Positions 34,397-42,962 of a DNA stretch of 64,000 nucleotides are shown here, in pieces. This stretch comes from Pseudomonas sp. SCB32 (GTDB taxonomy: Bacteria; Pseudomonadota; Gammaproteobacteria; Pseudomonadales; Pseudomonadaceae), in NCBI RefSeq assembly GCF_009189165.1, contig NZ_CP045118.1:2418001-2482000 (forward strand), written 5' to 3'. The notes under the pieces were generated by a model, which saw nothing but the letters and a program-made list of their open reading frames with translations, ran no database searches and was not told where the DNA came from. The first letter of the stretch is position 1. Each line of letters begins with the position of its first letter. A program made the position numbers and the translations under genes.

Positions 34397-35755
34397 ATGT
34401 CTTTCGATTTTGACCTGTTCGTCATCGGCGCCGGTTCCGGCGGTGTGCGCGCTGCGCGTTTTGCGGCGGGCTTCGGTGCGCGGGTCGGCGTCGCGGAGAG
34501 CCGCTACCTGGGCGGCACCTGCGTCAACGTCGGCTGCGTGCCCAAGAAGCTGCTGGTCTATGGCGCTCACTTCCATGAAGACTTCGAGCAGGCCGCGGGC
34601 TTCGGCTGGACGGCCGAGGGCACGAAATTCGACTGGTCGACCCTGATCGCCAACAAGAATCGCGAGATACATCGCCTCAATGGCATTTATCGCAACCTCC
34701 TGGTCAACAGCGGTGTAACGCTGCTGGAAGGCCATGCGCAACTGCGCGATGCGCACACCATTGAAGTCGACGGCCAGCGCTTCACGGCCAAGCATATCCT
34801 GATCGCCACCGGTGGCTGGCCGCAGCTGCCGGATATCCCTGGCAAGGAGCACGCCATCACCTCCAACGAGGCGTTCTTCCTCGAGCAGTTGCCGCGTCGC
34901 GTGCTGGTGGTGGGCGGTGGCTACATCTCCGTCGAGTTCGCCTCGATCTTCCACGGCCTGGGCGCGCAGACGACCTTGCTGTATCGCCGTGACCTGTTCC
35001 TACGTGGCTTCGACCGCAGTGTGCGCGAGCACCTGCGCGATGAGCTGACCAAGAAGGGCCTCGATCTGCAGTTCAACGCCGATATCGCCCGGATCGACAA
35101 GCAGGCCGACGGCACACTGCTGGCCACCCTCAAGGATGGCCGTGTGCTGGAGGCCGATTGCGTGTTCTACGCCACCGGACGCCGGCCGATGCTGGACAAC
35201 CTCGGGCTGGAGAACGTCTCGGTCGAGCTGGATGAGGGTGGCTTCATCAAGGTCGACGAGGCCTACCGCACCAGCGAACCTTCCATCCACGCCATTGGCG
35301 ACGTGATCGGCAGGGTGCAGCTGACCCCGGTCGCGCTGGCCGAGGGCATGGCGGTGGCGCGGCATCTGTTCCGTCCGGAAGAGTACCGTCCGGTGGACTA
35401 CAAGCTGATCCCGACTGCCGTATTCAGCCTGCCCACCATCGGCACCGTCGGGCTGACCGAGGACGAGGCGCGCGCTGCCGGCCACAAGGTGAAGCTCTTC
35501 GAGAGCCGCTTCCGTCCGATGAAGCTGACCCTGACCGAATGCCAGGAACGGACCCTGATGAAGCTGATCGTCGACGCCGACAGCGACAAGGTCCTGGGTT
35601 GCCATATGGTCGGCCCGGAAGCCGGGGAGATTCTCCAGGGTATCGCCATCGCGCTGAAGGCGGGGGCGACCAAGCGCATCTTCGACGAAACCATCGGCAT
35701 CCACCCCACGGCGGCCGAGGAATTCGTCACGCTGCGTACGCCGGTCGGCGCCTGA
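34397..35755 (+). CDS. gor: Glutathione reductase
   Basis: The 452-residue NADPH-dependent flavoenzyme has FAD fold [20 protein letters not shown], redox disulfide [18 protein letters not shown] fold [28 protein letters not shown] motif [10 protein letters not shown] and the C-terminal catalytic His-Glu in [18 protein letters not shown] at 34397 is preferred to 34394 for spacing to GGAGA. It is convergent to the symporter gene across a shared terminator. Confidence 0.97.
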   Translation: MSFDFDLFVIGAGSGGVRAARFAAGFGARVGVAESRYLGGTCVNVGCVPKKLLVYGAHFHEDFEQAAGFGWTAEGTKFDWSTLIANKNREIHRLNGIYRNLLVNSGVTLLEGHAQLRDAHTIEVDGQRFTAKHILIATGGWPQLPDIPGKEHAITSNEAFFLEQLPRRVLVVGGGYISVEFASIFHGLGAQTTLLYRRDLFLRGFDRSVREHLRDELTKKGLDLQFNADIARIDKQADGTLLATLKDGRVLEADCVFYATGRRPMLDNLGLENVSVELDEGGFIKVDEAYRTSEPSIHAIGDVIGRVQLTPVALAEGMAVARHLFRPEEYRPVDYKLIPTAVFSLPTIGTVGLTEDEARAAGHKVKLFESRFRPMKLTLTECQERTLMKLIVDADSDKVLGCHMVGPEAGEILQGIAIALKAGATKRIFDETIGIHPTAAEEFVTLRTPVGA

Positions 35756-35799
35756 TCGCAGGGTCTCGACCGCAAGGCCCCGCTCCCAGGGGCCGAGAC

Positions 35800-35829
35800 A
35801 AAAAAGCCGGTGCACTGCACCGGCTTTTT
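35800..35829. terminator. Terminator of gor, probably bidirectional
   Basis: AAAAAAGCCGGTGCA-CTGCACCGGCTTTTT: a long perfect hairpin with A and T runs on both sides, between convergent gor and the symporter gene. Confidence 0.95.
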
Positions 35830-35860
35830 CGTGGGTGGCTATCCGTCCTGAGCCAACCTC

Positions 35861-36859
35861 TTAGTTGGCGCGCTCCAGCCGGCTGTGGGGCGCTTCCTGG
35901 CGCTTGGCGTAGCGCTGGGCGAGCACTGCGCAGACCATCAGCTGGATCTGGTGGAACAGCATCAGCGGCAACAGGATCACGCCGACGCTGCTGCTGGCGA
36001 ACAGCACCGAGGCCATGGGAACGCCGGTCGCCAGGCTCTTCTTCGAGCCGCAGAAGACGATGGTGATGCGGTCCTCCAGGGAGAACCCGAGGTAGCGGCC
36101 GAGCAGGTTGGTGGCGACCAGCGCCAGGGCCAGCAGCACGCAGCAGGCGACCACCAGGCCGGCCAGCGCGGGCAGTGGAACCTGGTGCCAGAGGCCCTCG
36201 ATCACCGCGGCGCTGAAGGCGGTGTAGACCACCAGCAGGATCGAGCCCTGGTCGACGTAGCGCAGCACGGGCTTGTGGCGCTCGACCCAGGCGCCGATCC
36301 AGGGGCGCAGCAGCTGGCCGGCCATGAAGGGCACCAGCAGTTGCAGGGTGATCTTGCCGATGGCGTCGAGGGTCGACATGCCGGTCTCGCCCTGGGCGCC
36401 GAGCAGCAGTTGCACCAGCAGCGGGGTGACGAACACCCCCAGCAGGCTGGAGGCGGAGGCGCTGCAGATCGCCGCCGGGATGTTGCCGCGCGCCAGCGAG
36501 GTGAAGGCGATCGCCGACTGCACGGTGGCGGGCAGGGCGCACAGGTAGAGCATGCCCAGGTACAGGTCCGGGGTGACCAGCGGCGACAGCAGCGGCTTGA
36601 GCGCCATGCCCAGGACCGGGAAGAGAATGAAGGTGCAGGCGAATATCAGCAGGTGCAGCCGCCAGTGCGTGGCGCCGGCGATGATCGCCTGCCGCGACAG
36701 CTTGGCGCCATGGAGGAAGAACAGCAGCGCGATGCCCAGGTTGGTGATCCAGCCAAAGATCACTGCGGCTGTGCCTTCGCAGGGCAGCAGGCTGGCGACC
36801 GTCACGGTGGCGATCAGCGCCAGGGTGAAGTTGTCGGGAAGCAGGCGTGGGCGAGCCAT
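35861..36859 (-). CDS. Bile-acid:sodium symporter family protein
   Basis: The 332-residue membrane protein has about ten helices. Family sequences include NLGIALLFFLHGAKLSRQAI, ALPATVQSAIAFTSLARGN with the conserved Ser/Ala-rich crossover, and FCGSKKSLATGVPMASVLF. It belongs to the BASS/ArsB-like DUF4137 side of the superfamily (YfeH type). ATG at 36859 is chosen over GTG 36865 for spacing to GAGAG. The substrate is probably a small organic anion; unknown. Confidence 0.9.
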   Translation of the reverse strand: MARPRLLPDNFTLALIATVTVASLLPCEGTAAVIFGWITNLGIALLFFLHGAKLSRQAIIAGATHWRLHLLIFACTFILFPVLGMALKPLLSPLVTPDLYLGMLYLCALPATVQSAIAFTSLARGNIPAAICSASASSLLGVFVTPLLVQLLLGAQGETGMSTLDAIGKITLQLLVPFMAGQLLRPWIGAWVERHKPVLRYVDQGSILLVVYTAFSAAVIEGLWHQVPLPALAGLVVACCVLLALALVATNLLGRYLGFSLEDRITIVFCGSKKSLATGVPMASVLFASSSVGVILLPLMLFHQIQLMVCAVLAQRYAKRQEAPHSRLERAN

Positions 36860-36967
36860 GGGCACATCTCTCGTATTGTTGTGTGAGTGACCGCGCCCGG
36901 CAGAAGCGAGCGGGTAGATTGCACTCTACTCACCACGAGAATTGCCGGCTAACGCCAGATAGCCAGA

Positions 36968-37303
36968 TTATGTCGCTGAACGGACAGCGCGCAGCTCGTC
37001 GACATGGAGATCGACCGAACAGACGCTGACCATCCCGCGCATGCGCTGGGCGATCACTTCGGCGCGGTACCGGGGCAGGGTGTTCACCCGCAAGGCGATA
37101 TCCATCCAGTCTTCCCGCCGCGAGGCCTCGACCTCCGTCGGAACATGGCCCTGCAAGGCGAATTGGTTCAGCAGCCGGCAGAGGATGTCGGCATCGATCT
37201 CGGCGCGGATCAGGTAGCGAACATCGGCAGCGGCTTCGGTTGGAACCGGGCGTTCCTGCAGGTCCGTGGAAAAGTCGGGGAAGGTGAGCGCGAGAAGAGT
37301 CAT
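36968..37303 (-). CDS. Hypothetical protein, possible ACT-like fold
   Basis: The 111-residue soluble protein starts MTLLALTFPDFSTDLQERPV and contains IRAEIDADILCRLLNQFALQG and LPRYRAEVIAQRMRGMVSVC. The alternation of strands and helices and the central leucine-rich helix suggest an ACT-like regulatory fold, but this is weak. It is divergent from the Lrp-family gene, a neighbour pair also seen in P. aeruginosa as I recall. Confidence 0.7.
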   Translation of the reverse strand: MTLLALTFPDFSTDLQERPVPTEAAADVRYLIRAEIDADILCRLLNQFALQGHVPTEVEASRREDWMDIALRVNTLPRYRAEVIAQRMRGMVSVCSVDLHVDELRAVRSAT

Positions 37304-37404
37304 GGCAGCCGGCCGTTCGGGTGGGAGTCAGGAAGAGTGTGACGGTTGCTCGGGGGATTTTTTTGCCTGTTTTCTGCCTGACAAGGGGTATTTATGCATT
37401 AATG

Positions 37405-37430
37405 ATTCTCTATTGTCTGAATCAGAGAAT
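37405..37430. promoter_or_regulatory. Candidate Lrp-type operator
   Basis: ATTCTCT (37405) and AGAGAAT (37424) form seven-base perfect arms around a 12-base centre, directly before the ATG at 37436. AT-rich sequence around it fits an autoregulated Lrp/AsnC promoter. Confidence 0.5.
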
Positions 37431-37435
37431 TATTA

Positions 37436-37909
37436 ATGTCGGTTTCCCTGGATGCCCAAGACAAGAAGATCCTCGCCCTGTTGCAGGAAGAGGCGACGCT
37501 TTCCACCGCCGAGATTGCCGAGCGCATCGGGCTGTCGCAGTCGCCGTGCTGGCGCCGGATTCAGCGGTTGAAGGACGAGGGGGTGATCCGCAAGCAGGTG
37601 ACTCTGCTGGATCGCAAGAAGATCGGCCTGAACACCCAGATTTTCGCTCAGGTAAAGCTCAACGCCCATGGGCGCAATCACCTGACGGACTTCGCCCAGG
37701 CCATCGGCAAGTTTCCCGAGGTGCTTGAATGCCATGTGCTGATGGGCGCGGTGGACTTCATGCTGCGCATCGTCACCGAGGACGTGGATGCTTACGAACG
37801 CTTCTTCTTCGAGAAGCTATCCCAGGTGCCGGGCGTGCAGGAGATCAACTCCATCGTCGCGCTGTCCGAGATCAAAGCCACCACCAGCCTGCCGCTGCCG
37901 CGCGGCTGA
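37436..37909 (+). CDS. Lrp/AsnC-family regulator
   Basis: The protein has 157 residues. The helix-turn-helix is LSTAEIAERIGLSQSPCWRR, followed by IQRLKDEGVIRKQVTLLDRK. The C-terminal RAM domain contains ECHVLMGAVDFMLRIVTEDV. Such proteins are octameric amino-acid-responsive regulators. An inverted repeat immediately upstream may be its own operator. The GGCGCCGGCGTGGCCGGCGC hairpin after the stop lies between it and the convergent DUF1993 gene. Confidence 0.92.
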   Translation: MSVSLDAQDKKILALLQEEATLSTAEIAERIGLSQSPCWRRIQRLKDEGVIRKQVTLLDRKKIGLNTQIFAQVKLNAHGRNHLTDFAQAIGKFPEVLECHVLMGAVDFMLRIVTEDVDAYERFFFEKLSQVPGVQEINSIVALSEIKATTSLPLPRG

Positions 37910-37939
37910 AGGGCGCCGGCGTGGCCGGCGCCAGGGCTC

Positions 37940-38446
37940 TCACACGCCGCCGAGATAGTCCATCTTGCCGACCTCCACGCCGTTGTGGCGCAGGATGTCG
38001 TAGGCGGTGGTGATGTGGAAATAGAAGTTCGGATTGACGAAGCCGAGCAGGAAGTCGGCGCCCTTGAAGCTGATCTCGCGGGTGCGCAGCTTCAGCTCGA
38101 TGGTGCGGTTCTCGGCACCTTCGAACTGCTCGGGCTTCAGGGTCTTGAGGAAGTCGACAGTCTTGGTGATTCGCGCCTGCAACTCGGCGAAGGTGGTTTC
38201 CTCGTCGGCGAAGCTCGGCACCTCGACGCCGGCCAGGCGCGCGCCGGCGCCCTTGGCGGAGTCGCTGGCGATCTGCACCTGGCGCGCCAGCGGGAACATG
38301 TCCGGCGCAAGGCGGGCATTGATCAGGACGGATGGGTCGATGGACTTGGCTTCGGCATGGGCGGCGGCCTTGGCGAGGATCGCCGAGAGATTGCCGAGCA
38401 TGCGGATGAAGACGGGAACGGAGGCCTGGTAGATCGAGAAGGACAT
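37940..38446 (-). CDS. DUF1993 family protein
   Basis: The 168-residue helical protein starts MSFSIYQASVPVFIRMLGNL and has FYFHITTAYDILRHNGVEVG, both typical of DUF1993 (DinB-like four-helix fold). There is no signal peptide. The function of the family is unknown to me. It is convergent with the Lrp-type gene. Confidence 0.88.
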   Translation of the reverse strand: MSFSIYQASVPVFIRMLGNLSAILAKAAAHAEAKSIDPSVLINARLAPDMFPLARQVQIASDSAKGAGARLAGVEVPSFADEETTFAELQARITKTVDFLKTLKPEQFEGAENRTIELKLRTREISFKGADFLLGFVNPNFYFHITTAYDILRHNGVEVGKMDYLGGV

Positions 38447-38534
38447 GCTGCGTACTCCAGACAGGGAATAGGGCGCTCGTCACGAGGGACGACTGTCGGA
38501 GTCTACTGCCGGACCTGCGCGCTGTCGCCTGGCT

Positions 38535-39248
38535 TCAGCGCCTGGCGACACGGGGCGACGGGCAGCGGCTGGTTTCGACCTCGCCGACGTAGGGATTGCC
38601 CCAGCCCATAACGCAGCCGACCATCTGGTTGCGCTGACGCTCCCAGGTTTCCACCGGGTATTGCTTGCTCCAGGCGGTGAACAGCTGGCGGTCCTGGCTG
38701 GACATCTTCAGCCCGTAGCGATCGCTCATGTAGAAGTAGGTGCGGGCGATCATCCCGCGGATCTGCGGACGGGGCATGGCCTTCTTCGCCTTGAAGTCGA
38801 TGACCATCGGACAGGCGCCGTACTGCGGGGGCTGCTTCGGCAGCCAGCCATAGCTGAAGTTGTTACGGTCGCCGTTGACCTCGCCGATGCTCGGCACCAG
38901 GTTGAACAGGTCGGCCTCCGCTTTCTGGTAGACGGGGTCATGCCTCGAGCAGTTGCTGCGGCCGCCGCTCTGCCAGCACTGGCGCTGGTGGCCGATCACC
39001 CAGGCCGGAACGATGTGTTCCCACTCGATGCGGGAGGCACGTTTGGCATTCTTGCGCGGGGTGTAGCCACAGCTCTTGAGGTCCACGGTGTTGCCGCTGT
39101 AGCGGCAGCCGCAATAGAACTCCACCGACTGCCTCGCGTAGAGCGTGCGGCCGATCTTCTTGGCTTCCTCGAACGTGCGCGGAGCGGCAGCGGAGGCGAC
39201 CGCGGGAATGGCGAGAATCAGCAGCAGGGGCAGGCGGCGTCGGAACAT
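38535..39248 (-). CDS. endA: Periplasmic endonuclease I
   Basis: The 237-residue nuclease has a signal peptide (LPLLLILAIPAVASAAAPRT). The beta-beta-alpha-metal active site lies in ASRIEWEHIVPAWVIG (His-metal motif), followed by AEADLFNLVPSIGEVNGDRN with the conserved Asn residues. Eight cysteines suggest disulfides, as in periplasmic EndA. It degrades double-stranded DNA in the periplasm. The gene symbol follows the family name. Confidence 0.9.
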   Translation of the reverse strand: MFRRRLPLLLILAIPAVASAAAPRTFEEAKKIGRTLYARQSVEFYCGCRYSGNTVDLKSCGYTPRKNAKRASRIEWEHIVPAWVIGHQRQCWQSGGRSNCSRHDPVYQKAEADLFNLVPSIGEVNGDRNNFSYGWLPKQPPQYGACPMVIDFKAKKAMPRPQIRGMIARTYFYMSDRYGLKMSSQDRQLFTAWSKQYPVETWERQRNQMVGCVMGWGNPYVGEVETSRCPSPRVARR

Positions 39249-39545
39249 GAGGTATTCCTTACGAAAGTAGCTGCATCTTACTGATTGAAAAAGAATTGCC
39301 AATCGTGGCAATCGAATGGCAAGGCTGCCGGGAGCCTGTTTGGCGGGTGCAACGGGCGGATTGCGTGGGAGGTGTAGCTCTAAGGGTGGGAATCAGTGGG
39401 TTTTCTTTATATTTGAGATTATGTTTATTTTGTAAGTATATGAAAAATATAAATTTGAATTCTTTAATGCCGTGTGGCGTCCGGCCTGCACAGCCGGTGA
39501 ATGGATTGGTATGCTGAAGCCTTTCCAGCTACCCCGGAGCACCCC

Positions 39546-39902
39546 ATGAACAGTCTCGGAAACCTGGTGCTCATTGCCTGTTGTGCCCTGGCGGCACCGG
39601 TGTCGGCACAACAGCGATTCTCCGGCCATGTTCAGCCCCAATATCAAGGGCAATCCCAGCCCCAGGCTCAATGGCAGCAATCGCCGCCGGTGATCCAGCG
39701 CATCTATGTCAGCCCAGGGGCCAGCGGCCGCGTGGACAGCTCGTCGAGCTGGCAGCGCAATGACGGATACGGAGGCGTGCAGGTACCGCGCGGTTATGGC
39801 GAGTCGCATTCGAACACGGTGATCATCGATCAGTCCGGAAGTGGCATCCGGCAGAGCATCGAATACCCCAACGGAGCGGTGTACCCGTATACGCGGCCCT
39901 GA
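39546..39902 (+). CDS. Small exported Gln/Ser-rich protein
   Basis: The 118-residue protein has a signal peptide ending at ALAAPVSAQQ. The mature part is low complexity, rich in Gln, Ser and Gly (QPQYQGQSQPQAQWQQSPPV, later RNDGYGGVQVPRGYGES). No cysteines remain after the signal. It is probably periplasmic or outer-membrane associated. Function unknown. The 297 bp upstream are AT-rich (TTTCTTTATATTTGAGATTA) and hold only its promoter region. Confidence 0.75.
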   Translation: MNSLGNLVLIACCALAAPVSAQQRFSGHVQPQYQGQSQPQAQWQQSPPVIQRIYVSPGASGRVDSSSSWQRNDGYGGVQVPRGYGESHSNTVIIDQSGSGIRQSIEYPNGAVYPYTRP

Positions 39903-39906
39903 CCGG

Positions 39907-40092
39907 TCAGTCGGTCTGGTCGCTACGGGTCAGGCGGGATTTACGCAGGCCGCCGTGGCTATAGAACAGCCCGGTGTCGCCGCGCCAGTGGAACAGGGTG
40001 GCAAGGAAGGCGGAACTGATGCGGCCGACGTCCCAGCTGCGCAGTTTGCGGTAGGCCCAACGCCAGCTGTCGGCATTCGAAGAGTCGCCCAT
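39907..40092 (-). CDS. Small hypothetical protein (61 residues)
   Basis: ATG at 40092 has AAGGA at seven-base spacing. The product starts MGDSSNADSWRWAYRKLRSW and ends basic, with Trp-rich amphipathic sequence (ISSAFLATLFHWRGDTG). No family is recognised. Convergent with the gene ending at 39902, five bases apart. Confidence 0.55.
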   Translation of the reverse strand: MGDSSNADSWRWAYRKLRSWDVGRISSAFLATLFHWRGDTGLFYSHGGLRKSRLTRSDQTD

Positions 40093-40191
40093 GGAATCGT
40101 CCTTGATTCGGAAAGCGGAAGTACCAAGGACGTTAGTGCGCGGGACCGGGCTGCGCAAGTCTCTGCTCCCGCGCACATTCCGGTGGCACAT

Positions 40192-40497
40192 TCAGCTCGC
40201 CGCGGCCTCCTCGACGTACTCCTTGAGCCAGCGCAGCACCTCCACGGCGTCCCAGCGGCTGGGGTCGAACATTGCGTAGGCCTGCCCCTGGTATCCGACC
40301 ACGTCCAGCGGGCGGTGGTAGCCGGCGCGCTGCAGCAGCGCCTCGATTTCGGCGAAGCAGGTGTTGAAGTGCGTGCGGCTGAACGGGGTCTTGCCTTCGG
40401 TGACCAGACCTTCGAGGAGCAGCTCCTCGACGGCTTCGCGCACTTCATCGACGGCCATGTGATTCACGGTGTACTTCAGCTGATGGATGCTCACCAT
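40192..40497 (-). CDS. Hypothetical protein, possibly SOS-controlled
   Basis: The 101-residue acidic protein starts MVSIHQLKYTVNHMAVDEVR. It has two helical blocks and a central strand region (DVVGYQGQAYAMFDP). AGGAG lies eight bases before the ATG. A LexA-like box stands 100 bases upstream. There is no recognised domain and no membrane segment. Confidence 0.65.
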   Translation of the reverse strand: MVSIHQLKYTVNHMAVDEVREAVEELLLEGLVTEGKTPFSRTHFNTCFAEIEALLQRAGYHRPLDVVGYQGQAYAMFDPSRWDAVEVLRWLKEYVEEAAAS

Positions 40498-40596
40498 CGC
40501 TCTGCTCCTATAGAAGGACTGACCCTCGTCATGCGGCGTTGCGCAGTACGGGCTCGTCGCGCCTTTCGTCATCGTTGAGTGAATGTTCTCAAAATA

Positions 40597-40612
40597 CTGT
40601 ATGCATGAACAG
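40597..40612. promoter_or_regulatory. LexA-like box
   Basis: CTGTATGCATGAACAG keeps CTG-N10-CAG and is embedded in a longer palindrome with ten-base arms AAAATACTGT/ACAGTATTTT (40591-40618). The core is less regular than the two perfect boxes at 19288 and 32196. It lies between divergent genes at 40192 and 40716. Confidence 0.65.
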
Positions 40613-40715
40613 TATTTTGTGATTACTATGACTTCGCTGTCTGACCGAATCCATGGAAGCCCTACAGGCGCCGGCATGGCGTGCGGGTCCGTCGACGAAT
40701 GAGGAGGGTGTGGCG

Positions 40716-41096
40716 ATGCTGGGGAAACTGATGGCGTGCTCGATGCTGGCGGTACTGGCTGGCTGCGCGGAACCTCCGATGGACGTGCCGCGAGCCAACG
40801 GTGCCTATCTGATCATCGAAGGGCGCGAGGCGTGGGCGGTGCTGATTGCCGATGGCAAGCGCATCGAGGAACGCGGCACGGTGCATGACGCCATTCGCCT
40901 GCCCAGGGCGCGCTCCAGCATCGCCGCCAGCTATGTGATCGACACGCCCAACTGCGGCCGGCTGCAGTGGCTGACCGAGACTGAGGGCGATTCGGTGGTG
41001 CGTCTGACACCCGGTGACAATGAACAGGACCTTTCCGCCTGCCGGATCAGCGGCGGCCTCAGCCGGGTCTGGACGGCGCTGGATTATTCGAGCTGA
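40716..41096 (+). CDS. Small lipoprotein of unknown function
   Basis: The 126-residue protein starts MLGKLMACSMLAVLAGCAEP. The lipobox LAGC gives Cys17 as the lipid-modified residue; the following Ala-Glu favours outer-membrane sorting. The mature domain has two more cysteines (in TPNCGRLQW and LSACRISGG). GAGGAGG lies at good spacing. It is divergent from the 101-residue gene across the LexA-like box. Confidence 0.75.
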   Translation: MLGKLMACSMLAVLAGCAEPPMDVPRANGAYLIIEGREAWAVLIADGKRIEERGTVHDAIRLPRARSSIAASYVIDTPNCGRLQWLTETEGDSVVRLTPGDNEQDLSACRISGGLSRVWTALDYSS

Positions 41097-41206
41097 CGGC
41101 GCTTCGTCGGGCGATGGAAAATGTTGCAAATGGCGCTGTAGTCTTCACGTTTTTTTCACCAGCGCGAGCAGAGTATGAATTCCAGCTAAAGGATTAGCTC
41201 CCCAAT

Positions 41207-41235
41207 GAAAAAGCCCGCATCAAGCGGGCTTTTTT
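41207..41235. terminator. Rho-independent terminator
   Basis: AAAAAGCCCGCATCAAGCGG followed by GCTTTTTT: a GC-rich stem with both A and T runs. It lies 110 bases after the lipoprotein gene and 48 before the flavin reductase stop, so it may serve both directions. Confidence 0.9.
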
Positions 41236-41283
41236 ATGTCTGCGATTCGGCCTGGCAGGGTTGCCTGCGATAGCCTCGAACGC

Positions 41284-41850
41284 TCAGTCGCGCGTGACCT
41301 GGAAGGCCTCGCCGGTAGCGAAGAAGGCGCCGCCGGCCTGGTAGTGGATGGTGCGCAGATCATCGCTGGGGAAGTGCCAGCGCCCGTTCGAGAAGGCGCG
41401 CTCATCGGCATAGGCGGCCACCACCTCAGCGATGAACAGGTCGTACTTGTCCTGGTTGTTCGGCTCGCTGATCACCTTGCATTCCAGATAGGCCACGCAG
41501 CCATCGACGATCGGCGCTTCGATCTGGCGCGCCCGCGAGGTGCGGATATCCAGTTGCTCGAACTTGTTCAACTCGCCGCCATTGCTGGAGCCGACCGCCA
41601 GGGTCAGCTCCGCCTGCTGGCGCGACGGCAACTGGATGACGAAGGCCCCGGAACCCTCCACCAGGTGGCGCGACCAGGTATTGCGGTCGAGCACCAGCAT
41701 CAGCTTGGGCGGGTCGAAATCCAGCGGCATGACCCAGGCGGCGGCCATCACGTTGGCGACACCGTCGTGCTCGCTGGTGACGAGAGTGCTCGGGCCGTGG
41801 TTGAGCAGCAGGTAGGCCTTGGCCAGCGGCACGTCTTTCAGGTGATTCAT
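41284..41850 (-). CDS. Flavin reductase-like (FMN-binding) protein
   Basis: The 188-residue protein has the FMN-binding split barrel: STLVTSEHDGVANVMAAAWV, FDPPKLMLVLDRNTWSRHLV and SGAFVIQLPS are family blocks. It probably uses FMN with NAD(P)H to supply reduced flavin or acts directly on a small substrate. It is followed 22 bases upstream by the bestrophin gene on the same strand, which may share a transcript. Confidence 0.9.
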   Translation of the reverse strand: MNHLKDVPLAKAYLLLNHGPSTLVTSEHDGVANVMAAAWVMPLDFDPPKLMLVLDRNTWSRHLVEGSGAFVIQLPSRQQAELTLAVGSSNGGELNKFEQLDIRTSRARQIEAPIVDGCVAYLECKVISEPNNQDKYDLFIAEVVAAYADERAFSNGRWHFPSDDLRTIHYQAGGAFFATGEAFQVTRD

Positions 41851-41872
41851 CGGTTGTTCCTCGGGGCTGGGC

Positions 41873-42793
41873 TCAAAGCAGCAGGCCGTTCACCGGCTGC
41901 AGCGGTTCGGGCAGGGGCGATTCGCCGAGGATCTCCAGTACGGCGATTTCCACGTTGCGGCTCATGGCGTCCAGCGGCAGGTCGTTGGGTTGGGTGTCGA
42001 AAGGGTCGGCGATCTGGTCGCCCAGGGCATCCAGGCCGAAGAAGGTGTAGGCCAGCACGCACACCGCCAGCGGGGTGAACCAGCCGATGCTGTCGACCAG
42101 GCAGAACGGCAGCAGGAAGCAGTAGACGTGCACGATGCGGTGCAGCATCAGGATGTAGGGATACGGAATCGGTGTGTTGCGGATCCGCTCGCAGCCGCCG
42201 AGCACGTAGGAGAGCCGGGTCATCTGCTGGTCGATGGCGGCGAGGGTGATGTCGCCGGCTCCGGCTTCGCGGGCACGCTTGGCGAAACGCTCGCCGACGC
42301 TGGCCAGCAATGCATTGGTTGGCGTGGCGGTGGCCGCCAGCGCGGCCGACTCGTTGGTGCCGAGCAGTCGGCGAACGTCCTCGCTCTGCGAGGTGCCGCG
42401 CAGATGGTCGCGCAGCACGTAGGCAAAGGCGATCAGCGGGTTGCAGAGGCCGCGGCGGGCTTCCGGGGTGAGGTCCGGCAGCAGTGAACGGGTCTGGCGG
42501 GCCAGGTTGCGTGTAACGATCAGCAGCTCGCCCCACAGCGTGCGGGCTTCCCAGAAGCGCTGGTAGGCCACGTTGTTGCGGAAGCCGAGGAAGATCGCCA
42601 GGGTCAGGCCCCAGAGGGTGAAGGGCGTGGAGGTGATGACCACCTTGTAGTGGTAGAGCGTGCCGTGGGTGGCTACCACCAGCGAACTGAGCAGCACTGT
42701 GTAGAGCACCTTGCGCCAGATGGCCGGGATGATCGAGCCCTTGAGCGAAAACAGCAGGACCCAAAGTGTCGGGGTTTGCGGGCGAAGGATCAT
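41873..42793 (-). CDS. Bestrophin-family ion channel
   Basis: The 306-residue integral membrane protein starts MILRPQTPTLWVLLFSLKGS. It has RFWEARTLWGELLIVTRNLA and IPYPYILMLHRIVHVYCFLL, both highly typical of bacterial bestrophin (YneE type). These form pentameric cation or anion channels in the inner membrane. ATG at 42793 opens the family N-terminus directly. Confidence 0.92.
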   Translation of the reverse strand: MILRPQTPTLWVLLFSLKGSIIPAIWRKVLYTVLLSSLVVATHGTLYHYKVVITSTPFTLWGLTLAIFLGFRNNVAYQRFWEARTLWGELLIVTRNLARQTRSLLPDLTPEARRGLCNPLIAFAYVLRDHLRGTSQSEDVRRLLGTNESAALAATATPTNALLASVGERFAKRAREAGAGDITLAAIDQQMTRLSYVLGGCERIRNTPIPYPYILMLHRIVHVYCFLLPFCLVDSIGWFTPLAVCVLAYTFFGLDALGDQIADPFDTQPNDLPLDAMSRNVEIAVLEILGESPLPEPLQPVNGLLL

Positions 42794-42872
42794 GCGGCGG
42801 TATCCGGTGGGGCGGAGCGGGCATGATAGCTGAGATGGGCAGAGCGGCGGCATGTTGCGGAGGATGGCTCTT

Positions 42873-42938
42873 GTAGGAGTGAGCTTGCTCACGAACCGCC
42901 CCCGCAGCGAGGGTGTTCGCGAGCAAGCTCGCTCCTAC
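42873..42938. repeat. GTAGGAGTGAGC-type extragenic palindrome
   Basis: Opens GTAGGAGTGAGCTTGCTCAC and closes with GTTCGCGAGCAAGCTCGCTC CTAC-type sequence. Same subfamily as 48723-48800. It lies downstream of mmsB and before the bestrophin start. Confidence 0.85.
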
Positions 42939-42962
42939 GAAAAGCGGATCGTGCCGGTGAAC

